The position numbers and the translations under genes are program-made. Below the pieces are notes generated by a model. That model was given only the letters and a program-made list of their open reading frames with translations. It searched no databases and was not told the DNA's origin. DNA of 64,000 nt, taken from assembly GCA_016802295.1 (NCBI GenBank), contig JAESIW010000118.1:195727-259726 (forward strand). Reading direction: 5' to 3'. Shown here one piece after another: positions 50,212 to 60,933 of the stretch (positions are counted from its first letter, which is position 1; the number at the start of each line of letters is the position of its first letter). This DNA comes from Brachionus rotundiformis (Eukaryota; Rotifera; Eurotatoria; Ploima; Brachionidae).

Positions 50212-52131
50212 ATGGATTTGGTAAAAAGTTTCTTTAGATTGGATTTAAATAAATTTATAGTTTTACTCTCATCGTTCAGTTTTATTTTTTTAATAAATGT
50301 TTTTTTAAAAATAAGATTTTTTTGTGTATATAAAAAGCAAATATCTCCAAGCACTTTTCTTCAAAACCAACTTTCAAATGACAATTTCTGGTAAAAATAC
50401 AATTTTTATTTTAAAAAGCTATTTAATATTTAATTAGGAAGTTATTCGAATTCGATTTTATTTCCGTCATTATTCCAATCATTTTTATTATACTGGCTCC
50501 AAGTTTATACAATGTTTATTTGTGTCTCTTCATGATATTTTTAATTGTTATTTTCAGCTTGGTATCCTCTAATCTATTAATAAATACAAATTTTCTTAAT
50601 AACGGACCGGAAATAGAAGATTTGGATTTAAAAATTATTCAACTAAGCGTTAATACATTTAGAACATTTTTGTTCTTAATTACTAGTACATGTATATTGG
50701 CAGTAGATTTCCCATTTTTTGCTAATGATTATGCGAAAACTCATGATTTTGGTTTTGGTTTAATGGATATTGGTGTAGGTTATTTTATAATTTGTAATTC
50801 AATGAGGTTAATACGAAATATTAAAACTGATAAGTAAATTTTGTTTAATTTTTAATTTAATAACTCAATAATTTTGCAGAAGGGTGTCAAATAATTGTCA
50901 AAATATCATGAATACATTGAAGAAGTCATCCATTCTTTTGTTTTTGGGAATATTTAGATTAGTTATTACAAAAATAACCAGATATAGTATCAATATAAAT
51001 GAGTATGGGGTTCATTGGAATTTTTTCTTCACAATATATTTTGTAAAAGTAAATTTTGAAAATATTCTGTATTTTGAAATAAATTTTTTTTAAAATAAAT
51101 CTAAAAGCTTTAATAATATCATTTTATTTAGGTTTTAGCTAGTCCATTCGATATTATTATAAAAAGCAATTCAAAAAGAGCTTTTTTTGTGTCATTTTTA
51201 ATCGGTGCAATCTATCAATATTTTCTTTCAAAGAAAACTTTTTCTGATTATCTTTTGGAATACGAAAAAGAAAGAATAACGTTAATTGATAAGAATAAAG
51301 AAGGAATATTCAGCACAATCGGATACATATCGATGTATTTTTCTGCAGCGGCAATTTGTTATGAGTTAAAAAGAATAATAAACAACAAGTAAAAATTAAA
51401 AAAACATTTTTCAAAGTAAATTTGGACGTGAAACTATTTAAGATATTGTAATGATCATTTGTCTTCATCTAAGAAATGCTTCATTTCTTTAATAATATTT
51501 TCAATGATATTTTTGGTCTTAACACACATTAGCTCTACATACATTCAAGATATTTCAAGAAGAATGTGCAATCTAACATCCATATTCTATACTGTATTTA
51601 AAAAAATTTCTTTTTTAGTAAATTAATGTTGTTTATACTTGTCAAGGCGAAATTTTAAATGATGATTGAAATTTTTTTATACAAATATCATTTAATAATA
51701 TAATGAAATATGAGAAATAAAAGCATTTAAATTATAAACAACAGATTATCTGTTTAAGTTGATAAATATTTTTAAAATTTAAGTTATCAACAGCATGTTT
51801 GCTATGGTCATTTTTCGTATTCGGAAATATAGTGACAGTTCAAATATTGAAAATATTCATAAAAAGAACAGTAAGCATTAATCAGCTTGAAATGGATAGC
51901 ATGTTGGATTCACTGCTTGATCTTACACACTCTTTCTATCGGTATGCTGATTCAAAATTTGTTGGTCTGGCTATCTTTTTGATAGCGAATATTTTCACTG
52001 GCATGGTTAATCTCTCAATTAATACTCACAATTGTTCTTTTTTTGTCACTTTTTTAATTTTAAATCTTAATTTAATCGTCTCAAGCTTCATACCATTTTG
52101 TATTTATTTTTATTATCAAAATAAAGTTTGA
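50212..52131 (+). CDS. PIGW: PIG-W, GPI-anchor inositol acyltransferase, copy 2
   Basis: Six exons at the same positions and phases as copy 1 (50212-50390, 50438-50833, 50880-51048, 51132-51388, 51443-51593, 51784-52131) give 499 residues. Family segments kept include LAVDFPFF, KTHDFGFGLMDIGVGYF, the NEYGVHWNFFFT segment and DISRRMCNLT. Exons 1-5 differ from copy 1 at roughly half of their residues. Exon 6 is identical except for the first two codons and the last three (KV, stop). Reading frame and splice sites are intact, so both copies look functional. Exon 5 is the least conserved (51443-51593), and its start was set by phase and an AG at 51441-51442. Confidence 0.88.
51788..52125 (+). repeat. 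338 bp exact duplicate, copy 2 (PIG-W last exon)
   Basis: Partner of 47276-47613, offset 4512 bp. No mismatch was found in a line-by-line comparison. Confidence 0.95.
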
Positions 52132-52589
52132 TCACAATCATAAAATTTAAATTTATTTCTAGTAATAGAACAATTATTTATAATAAAATTTTAGGGATTT
52201 TACAACTTATCCCCTAGTTTTAATTTAAATATCTTATCTTTATTACTCATTTTTAATTTCAAATTAAATGATATTTTTTTCAGCTTGAGATAGTTTTTAA
52301 AAAAATTAAGTAAAATTTTTGTCTATTTCTATACTTTCTGATTAGCGAATAATCAAAGAATTGTAAGACATTCTTGATTATCATTAAAATTTAGTAATTA
52401 GATTGTTTTAATTTTTTGTCTACAAGTTTTTATTTTTAAAATTAAAAAAAACAAAGTTTATTTTCAATAATTATTTTCCACTAATCAAGCCCAATCCAAC
52501 TAATTGTGAAATCAAATCCATATTAGTTGAAATTGATTCCAAAGCTTCAAAAGGAACAATTATTTAAATTTTTAATTTTCAAAAACTAA
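52132..52589. other. Intergenic (convergent 3' ends), nothing recognised
   Basis: 458 bp AT-rich between PIG-W copy 2 (+) and the small secreted-protein gene (-), presumably both 3' UTRs. Confidence 0.6.
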
Positions 52590-53167
52590 TTAATTACAGA
52601 AACAATTTCCAGCAACCAATAAGTAATCTTTGCAGCATTTGACATGATGATCTTTAAATTTATGATGTATATTTTGTATTTAAAAGTATTTTTAGGATTT
52701 TACCAGCACATGCTTGTTCATCTGGCACCTCGTAAGTTTCTATTCTGTAAACAGCCACTTGTCTTAAAATATTTTAATATTATTTAAATTAATAATTTAA
52801 ATTTTCAAAAAACTTGTATCTGGTTGAATATACTGAGCACATTGACCAACCCTGAAAGCCACATGAAGTGTATCCAGTTTTGATTTTTGTGGCTACTGTG
52901 TGAATATCAGAGACCACTTTGGTTCGCTGAACCAATTGAATAGGCTGATCGTTTGTGCAACACCAATGACTAGTTTCAGTAGCTTTATTTTGAAGACTTG
53001 TTGGAAGCTTTTCTATATCCAAATTGGCTAAAACTTCGAGTTGCTCATCAGTGAACTAAAAAGTACAACGATTAAGATAAACATTTTAAATTAATCAATT
53101 ATCTTACTCCGAAAGGATTTTCGCAAACTGCGACAGAGATCAAAAAGAATAGAGCTAAAAATTTCAT
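52590..53167 (-). CDS. Small secreted cysteine-rich protein, EMI-like, four exons
   Basis: Exons in transcript order: 53108-53167, 52814-53055, 52704-52762 and 52590-52651. Introns are 51-52 bp, all GT..AG and all phases agree, giving 140 residues. Exon 1 is a signal peptide (MKFLALFFLISVAVC|EN). The mature chain has ten Cys: SHWCCTND, TSCGFQGWSMC, QACADHHVKCC and AGNCFC. The order W-C-C ... Y-x-x-C ... C-x-x-Y ... Y-R ... C-C ... C resembles an EMI domain with the final CC-x-x-Y motif (KCCKDYLLVAGNC). EMI domains occur in extracellular matrix proteins. The domain name is tentative; the gene structure is well supported by four consistent short exons. Confidence 0.7.
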
Positions 53168-54140
53168 TTTAAAATTCAACAATATTAAAATTTTTCAAAG
53201 GAGCTTCTTTTTAAATATCTTTTGATTCAATTTTCCAAATGACATTCTCACAAAAGTGTATGAGAATTTTATTATAATTTTCGTTATGTAGATGTTTGAT
53301 TAGTTTTTTAGCTAGTTTAGCCACAATTCAATTCTGAAACAGTTACCAATAAAAATATTGACGGCTAGAGAATTTTCTTTTCCTATCAGAATTAAAAATC
53401 TTACCATCTTACCAATAACGGAATTGTATATTCTTATTAATAGTAAAAGTTGAGCAAACAAATGGGAAAAATTTCTCTATTCATTCCAGAATCATGTATA
53501 TTCTTTTTTTAGTGATCAATATTAATTATTGTGTAGATTATTAACTGACACTTATTTAAATTTTAAAAATTTGTGCACTAAAAATTCTAGATAATTTAAT
53601 ACAGAATCCAATTTTGTAATTAAAAGTTCAATTTAAATAATTTCAAACATTCATGAGTTTTATCAAATATTAAGATATAAAATTATGAATTATTTATCGT
53701 TTTTGATTTTTAAGTTTTCCGATTAATATTTCGAGTTGAAAAAAAAATTAAAATAAAATATGGAAAGGATTTAAAATAAAGAAATTATTTTGATTTAAAA
53801 AGAAATGCAAATATCATTTTTTTAAAAACTTATTTTTATTCATGGCTTTTGAAAAAAATTTTATTAGAAAAATATGTTTTTAAGTCATATTAATAGAAAT
53901 TTTCATTAGGATTTTCAGAAAATTTGATGAAAATTTTTCAAAAATTTATAAAACAAAATAAACTTTTTTTTAAATTCAAAAATACCTTCACTTGATTCGA
54001 TTGTAAAACACTTAAAATAAAAAAATCTACAGTAAATAATATGTGGTCACTCTGATTTATAATTCCGTTTGCCTAAAAAATTACTTTAACAAAGTAAAAA
54101 AAGAAAATTTTTCTTTAAAAAAACGGTATTCGGTTGATCT
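53168..54140. other. Intergenic, nothing recognised
   Basis: 973 bp between two minus-strand genes: the upstream region of the EMI-like gene and the 3' flank of KCMF1. The part at 53330-53500 is a little less AT-rich and could contain a 5' UTR exon. Confidence 0.5.
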
Positions 54141-55481
54141 CTAAACTTGCATTTGATGTTGTTTTACTGCATTAGTTGAGTTTTCGTTTTCATTCTCTTT
54201 ATTAGTCAATTGACACCGAATTAATGAAAGAATTATATCATTTAATAAATGTGCTTGTTTAGGACTCATCGGTATTATATTAGAGCTTGGTTGCTGTTGA
54301 CCTTGATTTTCTTGTTTTTCGTTTGTGAAAAAATCATATCTGAATTGAAATAGTTGAATAATGTTTATTTATAGCTAAATATTGAAAAAATTTTACTTTG
54401 ATAAAAGATATCTAGAATCTCTAGCATTTGCAGGTAATGGCTGCTGTAGCAAGCAATTCGGCAGTTCAAGTAGTTGGTTTACATGCTGGATACTTTGTTG
54501 GTTACTTGATTGGTTTGAGGAATTTGGTCCGGATGACTGGTTTGCGGCATTTGATAGCTTACTAAGACCTATTTTATTTGAATTAGATCCTGTAAAAATA
54601 TGATGCCGTGTGCCAGACTGGAGACTTTCGCGTTCTCGTGTTAGCTGACCTAGTGTTAAACTACCCGAATGAGAATTTGATGCAGCTCTCCTGACACCTG
54701 TAAGCTGGGAAAGTAATTCAACTATTGGATCTGATCCACCACCCGAGCTTGACGTCACAAACGAGTCAATGCCAGTGCCAGCTGTACGCATAAACGAAGA
54801 CAAAGCACTATTTGTGCCCGAAGATGAATTGTTGAATTGAAATCTAAATGTGTTGTTCCGTCCAATGCTTATACCCCTACCAGATGATGATGGGTTTTGT
54901 GCATAATTTAATCTTCGAGAGAATCTAAGTGCGGCAGCTGCTGCAACAGATCCGTTTCCAAGATTGTCTGCACCAATATCGATCATGTTTCGTGTTGTGG
55001 TGTGTTCTATATTTAAATGATGCAAAAAATCTTCTGTTAAATGATTCGGATCACCGGCACATGCTCGATTTGGCAAGGCAGCACAGATCGGGCACACTAC
55101 CTCCGTCGGAAGAGACTCATTTTGGGGTTGATTTAAATGAGTGGTACTCAAATGATCGCAAAGAGTCGATTCACTGAAGCCGTTTTTTCCGCAATATGGA
55201 CAAGTAAATGATATTTGCTCACCATAATCACTAATAGCATTTGGCACACCGTAGAACATCTCCATGTCGTTTTTGGTCAAAATGCATTGCATTGGATGCG
55301 AACTTGAATGGTTATGAGTTGGATTAATCGGTTTAGATAAAGCTAATGAAGAGTTTATTGATTGTTCATGGCATGACTCACATTGGTCAAAGTCATAACA
55401 AATTAGGCATTTATATCGTTTTCCAGTAAAGTTACTTTTTGAACAGATATCACAGCTTACGCCTTCATGGATATTGGACAT
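54141..55481 (-). CDS. KCMF1: KCMF1, ZZ/C2H2 zinc-finger E3 ubiquitin ligase
   Basis: Exons 54397-55481 and 54141-54339 (57 bp intron) give 427 residues. The N-terminal ZZ finger (HEGVSCDICSKSNFTGKRYKC...CYDFDQCESCHE) is followed by HPMQCILTKNDM, a C2H2 finger (FTCPYCGKNGFSESTLCDHLSTTH), and a second zinc region (VVCPICAALPNRACAGDPNHLTEDFLHHLNIEH). Then come a Ser/Gly/Asn-rich linker, DPIVELLSQLTGVRRA, and DSRYLLSK at the exon end. These are diagnostic for KCMF1, which works with UBR4 in protein quality control and lysosomal degradation. Exon 2 adds a Gln/Asn-rich C-terminus containing LLNDIILSLIR. A splice acceptor (TATTTTAG) about 20 bases upstream of the ATG suggests a 5' UTR intron or trans-splicing. 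Confidence 0.93.
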
Positions 55482-56690
55482 TCCTTCAGAAAAATCTCTT
55501 CTCTAAAATAATTTTTTTATTTATAAAAACAGATTTAATAAAAATTTCATTTAATATCTATATTTTATTGAGTCGAAACATAATTTATACTTTAGTTGCT
55601 AAAAAAAATGAAAATTGCATTTTTAAGAAGCCAAATGTTCTGTGTAAAAATAACTTTTAAAAATATGTAATTAAAATAATTTCTAATTAAGATTTAAGTA
55701 GTTATTCTCTAATTATTGTTTTTTATCTATTTCATAAAACGCCAATTCTGACGATGCTTTAAAATTATAAAATTTAAAGTAAATAAGTAAATAAATATTC
55801 TCAAATTATATGTAATTAAAAATTTGTAGGGGATTATGGTTATGTAGCTCATGTTTAAAATTAATGGTCTTCATCTTTTATAATAATAAAAACTTTTTTT
55901 TTCAATTTTGAGTATAAAAGTATAATTAATTTTTATTACAACAATTTACTTAAAAATTTTGCAAAAAAAATTTAAAAACAAGATTTAAAATTATGCTTTT
56001 TGATCAAACTTAATAATTAATTAAATTAAAAGATGCTCTTGATTAAGATTTATTGATACTAAAAGAAAGAAAAAATTATTTAATTAGAAAAAATATATTA
56101 ATTTTATTTAATGAATGAGCCTTTTTGTTTCGTATCCAACCTCATTTAAGTTAAAATATATAATGTAAATACTTATACTATGGTTTAATAGAAATAATAA
56201 TAACAAAAAAGTTATTTTATAATTATTTTTAATTCCTGTGCTGCTATTAAGAAAATTGTTTTTAGAAATTAAAAATTTATAGCAATTGTTATTCTTCTGG
56301 AGAATATTAGCAAACCAAATTAAATCAATGATCTAAGATACAATAATTTACACTTTTTTATCATCTCGATATTAGAACATTAAAATCTATTCAAAATTCA
56401 ATTTTTAGATAAAAAACAAAGAAATATTGAATATCAAAATATCACATAAAAAAAACAAAAATTTTCAAAATACTTAAGTTTTATTTGAGGTTCAATATTA
56501 AAAGAATAAATCAGTAAATTTGAAAAAACGATTTAAAAAGTTCAAAATTATTCACATTTTTTCAAAAAACAAAAAAATGATAATTTAGTTAACATTTTAT
56601 CAAATATTTATAAATCATGGTTAATAATGCAAATTTTATAGACTTAAAGAATATTATTTGAAATTTACACGTCAATTTAAAATTTAAGTA
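55482..56690. other. Intergenic, divergent promoters; holds an ODR4 exon relic
   Basis: 1.2 kb AT-rich between KCMF1 (-) and ODR4 (+). It contains a short decayed copy of part of ODR4 exon 3 (56118-56161). No other feature seen. Confidence 0.55.
56118..56161 (+). pseudogene. Relic of ODR4 exon 3
   Basis: About 44 bp starting AGCCTTTTTGTTTCGTATCC matches the intact exon at about 57595-57640 (AGCCTTTTGGTTTCGGTTCC...) with roughly four substitutions. Similarity fades on both sides and no reading frame is kept. It looks like the last trace of a duplicated ODR4 segment about 1.48 kb upstream. Confidence 0.6.
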
Positions 56691-58225
56691 ATGGTAAAGA
56701 CAATTTATATAGACGAAAAAGCTAACGATCAGTTAAATGACCTTATTCAAAAAGGACAAGAGACAAAAACTGGTCTTCTCATAGGAGCAATCGACTCATC
56801 CAAAGATTACATAACACTCGTAATACCAACACCAAAAAATGAGGAAAATTCAGATCAAGCCAGTGCGTCCTGGACAATAAACCATTCATTGCTTGTTCAC
56901 GATATGCTTGTTGGTGGTTGTGACATTCTTGGAATTTATACTATCGACCAAACACCGCTTACAAGCCGTTCATTAGTAACACGAATATTTAAAAGCCTTA
57001 ATCAATTGGATTATTATAAAGAAATGAAATTCAATAATGAGAGACTTTTATTTTTAGTAGACACTCAAAAAAAAACAATTAACATGAAAAGTTTAGACAT
57101 ATCAGCCACAGATAACAAAAATTATCAAACATGTGAAATAAAGGTCTCAAAAAATTTGTTAAAAAATGAATTTATTCATCTTAACACCAATTTTAATTTA
57201 AAATCCATTTTTAAAACACTTAATGTTCATTCGTATAATATTTTAAGACAAGATTTTTTGGTAAATATTTGAGATTAGCATAAGAATTTAGTTGATATTT
57301 TTTTAAAAGAAAGCTTTATCAGTAAAAGAGTATTTTCAAGAAGAAAAATTTCTATGTCTTATAGATGATAAGCTTTTCAGTGATGAGCAACAATTTTCGG
57401 AAATTGCAAAACTGGTTAAAAAAAAGGAAGAAAAGTTTTCTATTTCATTAATAGAAAATTTGGTATTTTTATCCAATTTTAAAATATATTTGATAATTAA
57501 ATGAATTTCTTAAAAGAATCTTGGAAACAATTTAAAAGATAACATATCAAATAAAGATTCAAATGAATCAATTTATGAACTAGCTGGAGTATGTAGCCTT
57601 TTGGTTTCGGTTCCAACCTCATTCAAGTTAAAATATATCAGAAAACTTTTTATTTACGATCTATTACGAAGTTTTAATGCAAGAGTTCGCTTACTAGTTG
57701 AAGATTTGGATGCGAGCAAGGATATTATTGGTGATGTTCAACTTGAAGAACCGAATCTTAATGATCCAAGCTCAGTGGAAGAAAACTATCAAACTCCGAA
57801 TCGTATACAAATCAATTTGGATGAGCAAAATGGCCAAATTATCTCTGATTACATGTTTCCTGATGAAACAAATTTGGACATCAGTCAACGAATAAAAGAT
57901 TTGTTCGAGTATGAACTGGCTGATAGCACAAAGCAAATTGTTTACCTTGAGGACTTGCCTCGTATGAATATTTTTTTTCTTTTCCTAATATTTTTAGTTT
58001 ATATTTTTCTATTTAGCTGAAATAAAAACTGGCCAAACTCAAAACTTGAGTGAAAATTTAGTTTCGTCAAGAAAAAATTCAGTTTCTTCTCAAATCCCAT
58101 GCCAAAACGATAAAATTAACGAAGGATTCAAAGTTAATTTTGGCTTAATGTCGATTATTGTACTTTGTATATCAATTTTAGTTGGCTTATGGTTTTACAC
58201 TCTTAATCATTATAATTTATCTTAA
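56691..58225 (+). CDS. ODR4: ODR4 homologue (ER membrane receptor-trafficking factor)
   Basis: Four exons (56691-57260, 57310-57462, 57517-57961, 58017-58225; introns 49-55 bp) give 458 residues, the usual ODR4 length. The N-terminal region (GLLIGAIDSSKDYITLVIPTP..., ASWTINHSLLVHDMLVGGCDILGIYTI) fits the MPN-like fold of ODR-4 with UFSP2 partnership. The middle carries SLLVSVPTSFKLKYIRKL, and the end has one hydrophobic anchor (LMSIIVLCISILVGLWFY) before a short tail. In C. elegans ODR-4 helps send chemoreceptors to cilia; in animals it tethers the UFM1 protease UFSP2 at the ER. All four joins keep frame and follow GT..AG. Confidence 0.88.
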
Positions 58226-58549
58226 TTTTTTTAATGCATAGAACCTTAACTTTGTATTTTTATTAAAATAAAAATAATTAATATTATATATTTTTATTTT
58301 TTAGTTAAAATATCATTATAATTTTGCACTGAGAGACTTTTATTAAAACAATAAAAAAAAATGAAAATAAGAATTTTTTAATTAAATGTATACAATTGAT
58401 TTATTTAATATTTTATATTAATTTAATAATATTCTTCTTGATCAGGCATTTAAGCATTCACCAAACGATATTGTACAAATTTCTTTTCCGTGTCTAAATC
58501 TTCCAAATGATGCACCATCTAGCTTTTTATTTCATTAAGCAGGAAAATG
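58226..58549. other. Intergenic, nothing recognised
   Basis: 324 bp AT-rich 3' flank of ODR4 with AATAAA-like runs; then the decayed LINE begins. Confidence 0.5.
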
Positions 58550-59470
58550 TCCAAAGCTCATTAACCAACCAAGTTTTATTAGCAGATAGACGTGCCGAAG
58601 AATGCTTAGAAGGCTTTGAAGCAAGATTAATATCTAATCTTAATTGAGTAAGACTTTGCTTTTTACTATTTTTATCAATGACATGTTAGAGCTGATTAAG
58701 AACAATTGCAAAGCTTATGTGGATGACACAAAAATCATATGTGTGGTTTAAAGCATATTAAAAAAGGCAAAAATGATACTGAAAATGAGTTAATTTATGG
58801 TCAACTAAGTTTAAAGACAGAAAAATGCAAAATGGTTCACAATCTGTCATTTTTCGATAAAATAATACTTATATTTAATTTTAAAAATCCGTAAAATTTA
58901 ATCTAAAAAGAAATATGAAGAAGCGAAAAATCACTTTGGATACTTTAGAGAAGGTTTTATAAACTAATCAAATATCCTTGTTTTAAATAAAAATGCGAAC
59001 CCTATCTATTTAAATTTAAAAGTTATTTAAAATGTTTTATAAATAATATCATATAAATAAGAACATCTTCAAAGTCTGCAATATTTAATCCTGATTGAAA
59101 ATGTTGGAATGAGTTAGATACAATTTTTTTAAGATGATAAATAGCTATGAAATCGTCTATCTTAAAAATGGAATAAATTTCTGTCAAAATCGTGAACTGT
59201 AATCAAGAAAATACAGTCTGAAAAGACACACTAAAGAATCACAGTGCGAAAAGGCAAAATATCTCCCATTTCTCGTTGAATAGAAAGTTAAATACGTGGA
59301 AAAATTACCAAATAGTCCTGTTACTTTTCTAAATGTGAATTATTTGAAAGAGAGGCTTGATTATTGAATGGCGATCAATTACGAAGCGACTTCTTAGACT
59401 CAATTCAATGAAGATGAAGATCTCAATTTGTCGTATGTTCTACTACTATTACTACTACCCCTTTATGTAG
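58550..59470 (+). mobile_element. Decayed LINE (non-LTR retrotransposon) reverse-transcriptase remnant
   Basis: Fragments of one RT open frame are visible in shifting frames. 58653-58752 reads TLLFTIFINDMLELIKN...AYVDDTKI, which is the RT palm with the YxDD catalytic box (58716-58727). About 58795-58855 reads GQLSLKTEKCKMVH, the thumb-side KCK-H motif. About 59216-59370 reads a C-terminal RH..., LPNSPVTFLNVNYLKERLDY segment. Stops and frameshifts interrupt all parts, so the copy is dead. The remnant ends in a short CTACTACTATTACTACTA-type simple repeat at about 59439-59458. Family is Jockey/CR1-like or similar; it cannot be set by eye. Confidence 0.75.
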
Positions 59471-59991
59471 CTATAACTAATTTTAAAAGTCTTTCCAGCT
59501 CTCACTAAATGTCAACCTGTATTAATCAATATGCTTATTTCATAATTATTTTCTACCATCGTGATTTTTTTTAAATTCTATCTGAAGGAGCCTTAGATCA
59601 ACGAACAAAATTAAAAAATTCTAAATTAGAATATATAGAGTTTATGATAAAATTTTCCTCCCAAATAAAAGCTGAAGCAAATATTTAATTCTCTAGATAA
59701 GAATTTGTTTTGATTAATTTGACACACAAAATAGAAACTTTATGACTAAGACTAAAACCTAGAAAGTATATCTTGAAAAAAACGTGAATCAACAAATAAA
59801 ATACGTTTTGTATTTTTGAGTTTTAGAATGTATTAAAATAAAAAAAATATTCAAATCGTCTATAAATTAAGCTGCACTTTCGAAATTTAATTTTCATTCA
59901 TAAATTTTTTTAACATAACAGCCATTTTTCCTAAATTTTTTTTAAAATCCTCGTGTAAAATTTTTAGAAAAAACTTTTATTCAAAATAAAA
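59471..59991. other. Intergenic, nothing recognised
   Basis: 521 bp from the LINE remnant to the GUCT gene, AT-rich; includes the 5' flank and leader of the next gene. Confidence 0.5.
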
Positions 59992-60933
59992 ATGGGTAAA
60001 AAAAACAAGAAGCAAAAGAGAGAGGAAGAAGAAGAAGAACAAGTTGCAAATGAGCAACAGGAACAAGTTGAGGAAGAACAAGTTGCCGATGAGCCAGTAG
60101 AAGAGAGTCCTAAAAAGAAAAAGAAGAAATCTAAGAAAAAAGAAGTGGAGCAAGAGGTGGAACAAGAAGTTAATGAAGAGGTTGATGGAGAGCCTGCAGA
60201 AGAAGAATCCAAAAATGAGGATGATGACGATTCAGAATTAGTTATCAAATCTAATAAGAAACGATCGCATTCAGAATCCGAAAATGGAGTTTCTCATCTT
60301 GATAATGCCAAACTAGATAAAGTTTTGCAAGAGATGCAAGGCATTTCAGATGAATTGGTGGAACAATTCAGATCTTCAGCCGAAAACCTTCTCAAGAAGC
60401 ATAAAAATGACTCAATTAAGCCCCTAGCTGCCGCTCTTGTTTGCTTGACCGGTGCCCATAAAGTCACTCCAGTTTCACCATTAACTAAACGCGAAGGATA
60501 TACCACTTATTGCATAACTAAAAAAGATGACGAAATTAGAGGAAAGTCGTTCGGTTTCGTGATAATAAAAAGAATTTTGGGTGAAGAAGAGGGTGATAGG
60601 GCTGTTTCTCATATTACTTTTTCAAAAGATCACATGTCTTTGGTGTTCGATATACCAAGTAAATACGATGAAGTAATTCAAGAAAAATGGTACAATACCG
60701 CTTCCTTGGAAATGGCTGCATTGAATCCAAGCGATAGTTTGCCAGAACTAGAGGAGGGAAGTAGCAATGGAGGAGGAGGAGGTAACCGAAATGGTGGCAG
60801 AGATGGTTTTGGTCGTGGAAGAGGTCGCGGTGGTCCTCGAGGAGGAGGACGTGGCGGCTTCAATGGCGGAAGAGGTGGATTTAATCAAAGAAAAAATCAA
60901 GCCAGTAATAATAAAATTACCTTTAATGATTAA
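59992..60933 (+). CDS. DDX21/DDX50-type GUCT domain and RGG-box protein without helicase core
   Basis: A 313-residue single-exon gene. Residues 1-100 alternate Lys blocks and acidic Glu/Asp blocks, like the N-terminus of nucleolar Gu helicases. Residues about 120-245 match the GUCT (NUC152) domain found after the helicase core in DDX21/DDX50: VEQFRSSAENLLKKH, LAAALVCLTGA, SPLTKREGYTTY, HITFSKDHMSLVFDIPSKY, IQEKWYNTASLEMAAL. Residues 258-300 form an RGG/Gly-rich RNA-binding tail. No DEAD-box helicase motif is present. It is probably a nucleolar RNA-binding protein. The frame has its own start and stop, and the upstream 1.7 kb contains no helicase exons. Confidence 0.85.
   Translation: MGKKNKKQKREEEEEEQVANEQQEQVEEEQVADEPVEESPKKKKKKSKKKEVEQEVEQEVNEEVDGEPAEEESKNEDDDDSELVIKSNKKRSHSESENGVSHLDNAKLDKVLQEMQGISDELVEQFRSSAENLLKKHKNDSIKPLAAALVCLTGAHKVTPVSPLTKREGYTTYCITKKDDEIRGKSFGFVIIKRILGEEEGDRAVSHITFSKDHMSLVFDIPSKYDEVIQEKWYNTASLEMAALNPSDSLPELEEGSSNGGGGGNRNGGRDGFGRGRGRGGPRGGGRGGFNGGRGGFNQRKNQASNNKITFND

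Noticed and set aside
54382..54603. 73-codon plus-strand frame with Trp/Cys-rich text
   Set aside because: Antisense shadow of the Ser/Asn/Gln-rich KCMF1 linker.
60678..60863. Pro-rich minus-strand frame
   Set aside because: Antisense of the Gly/Arg-rich RGG tail of the GUCT protein.
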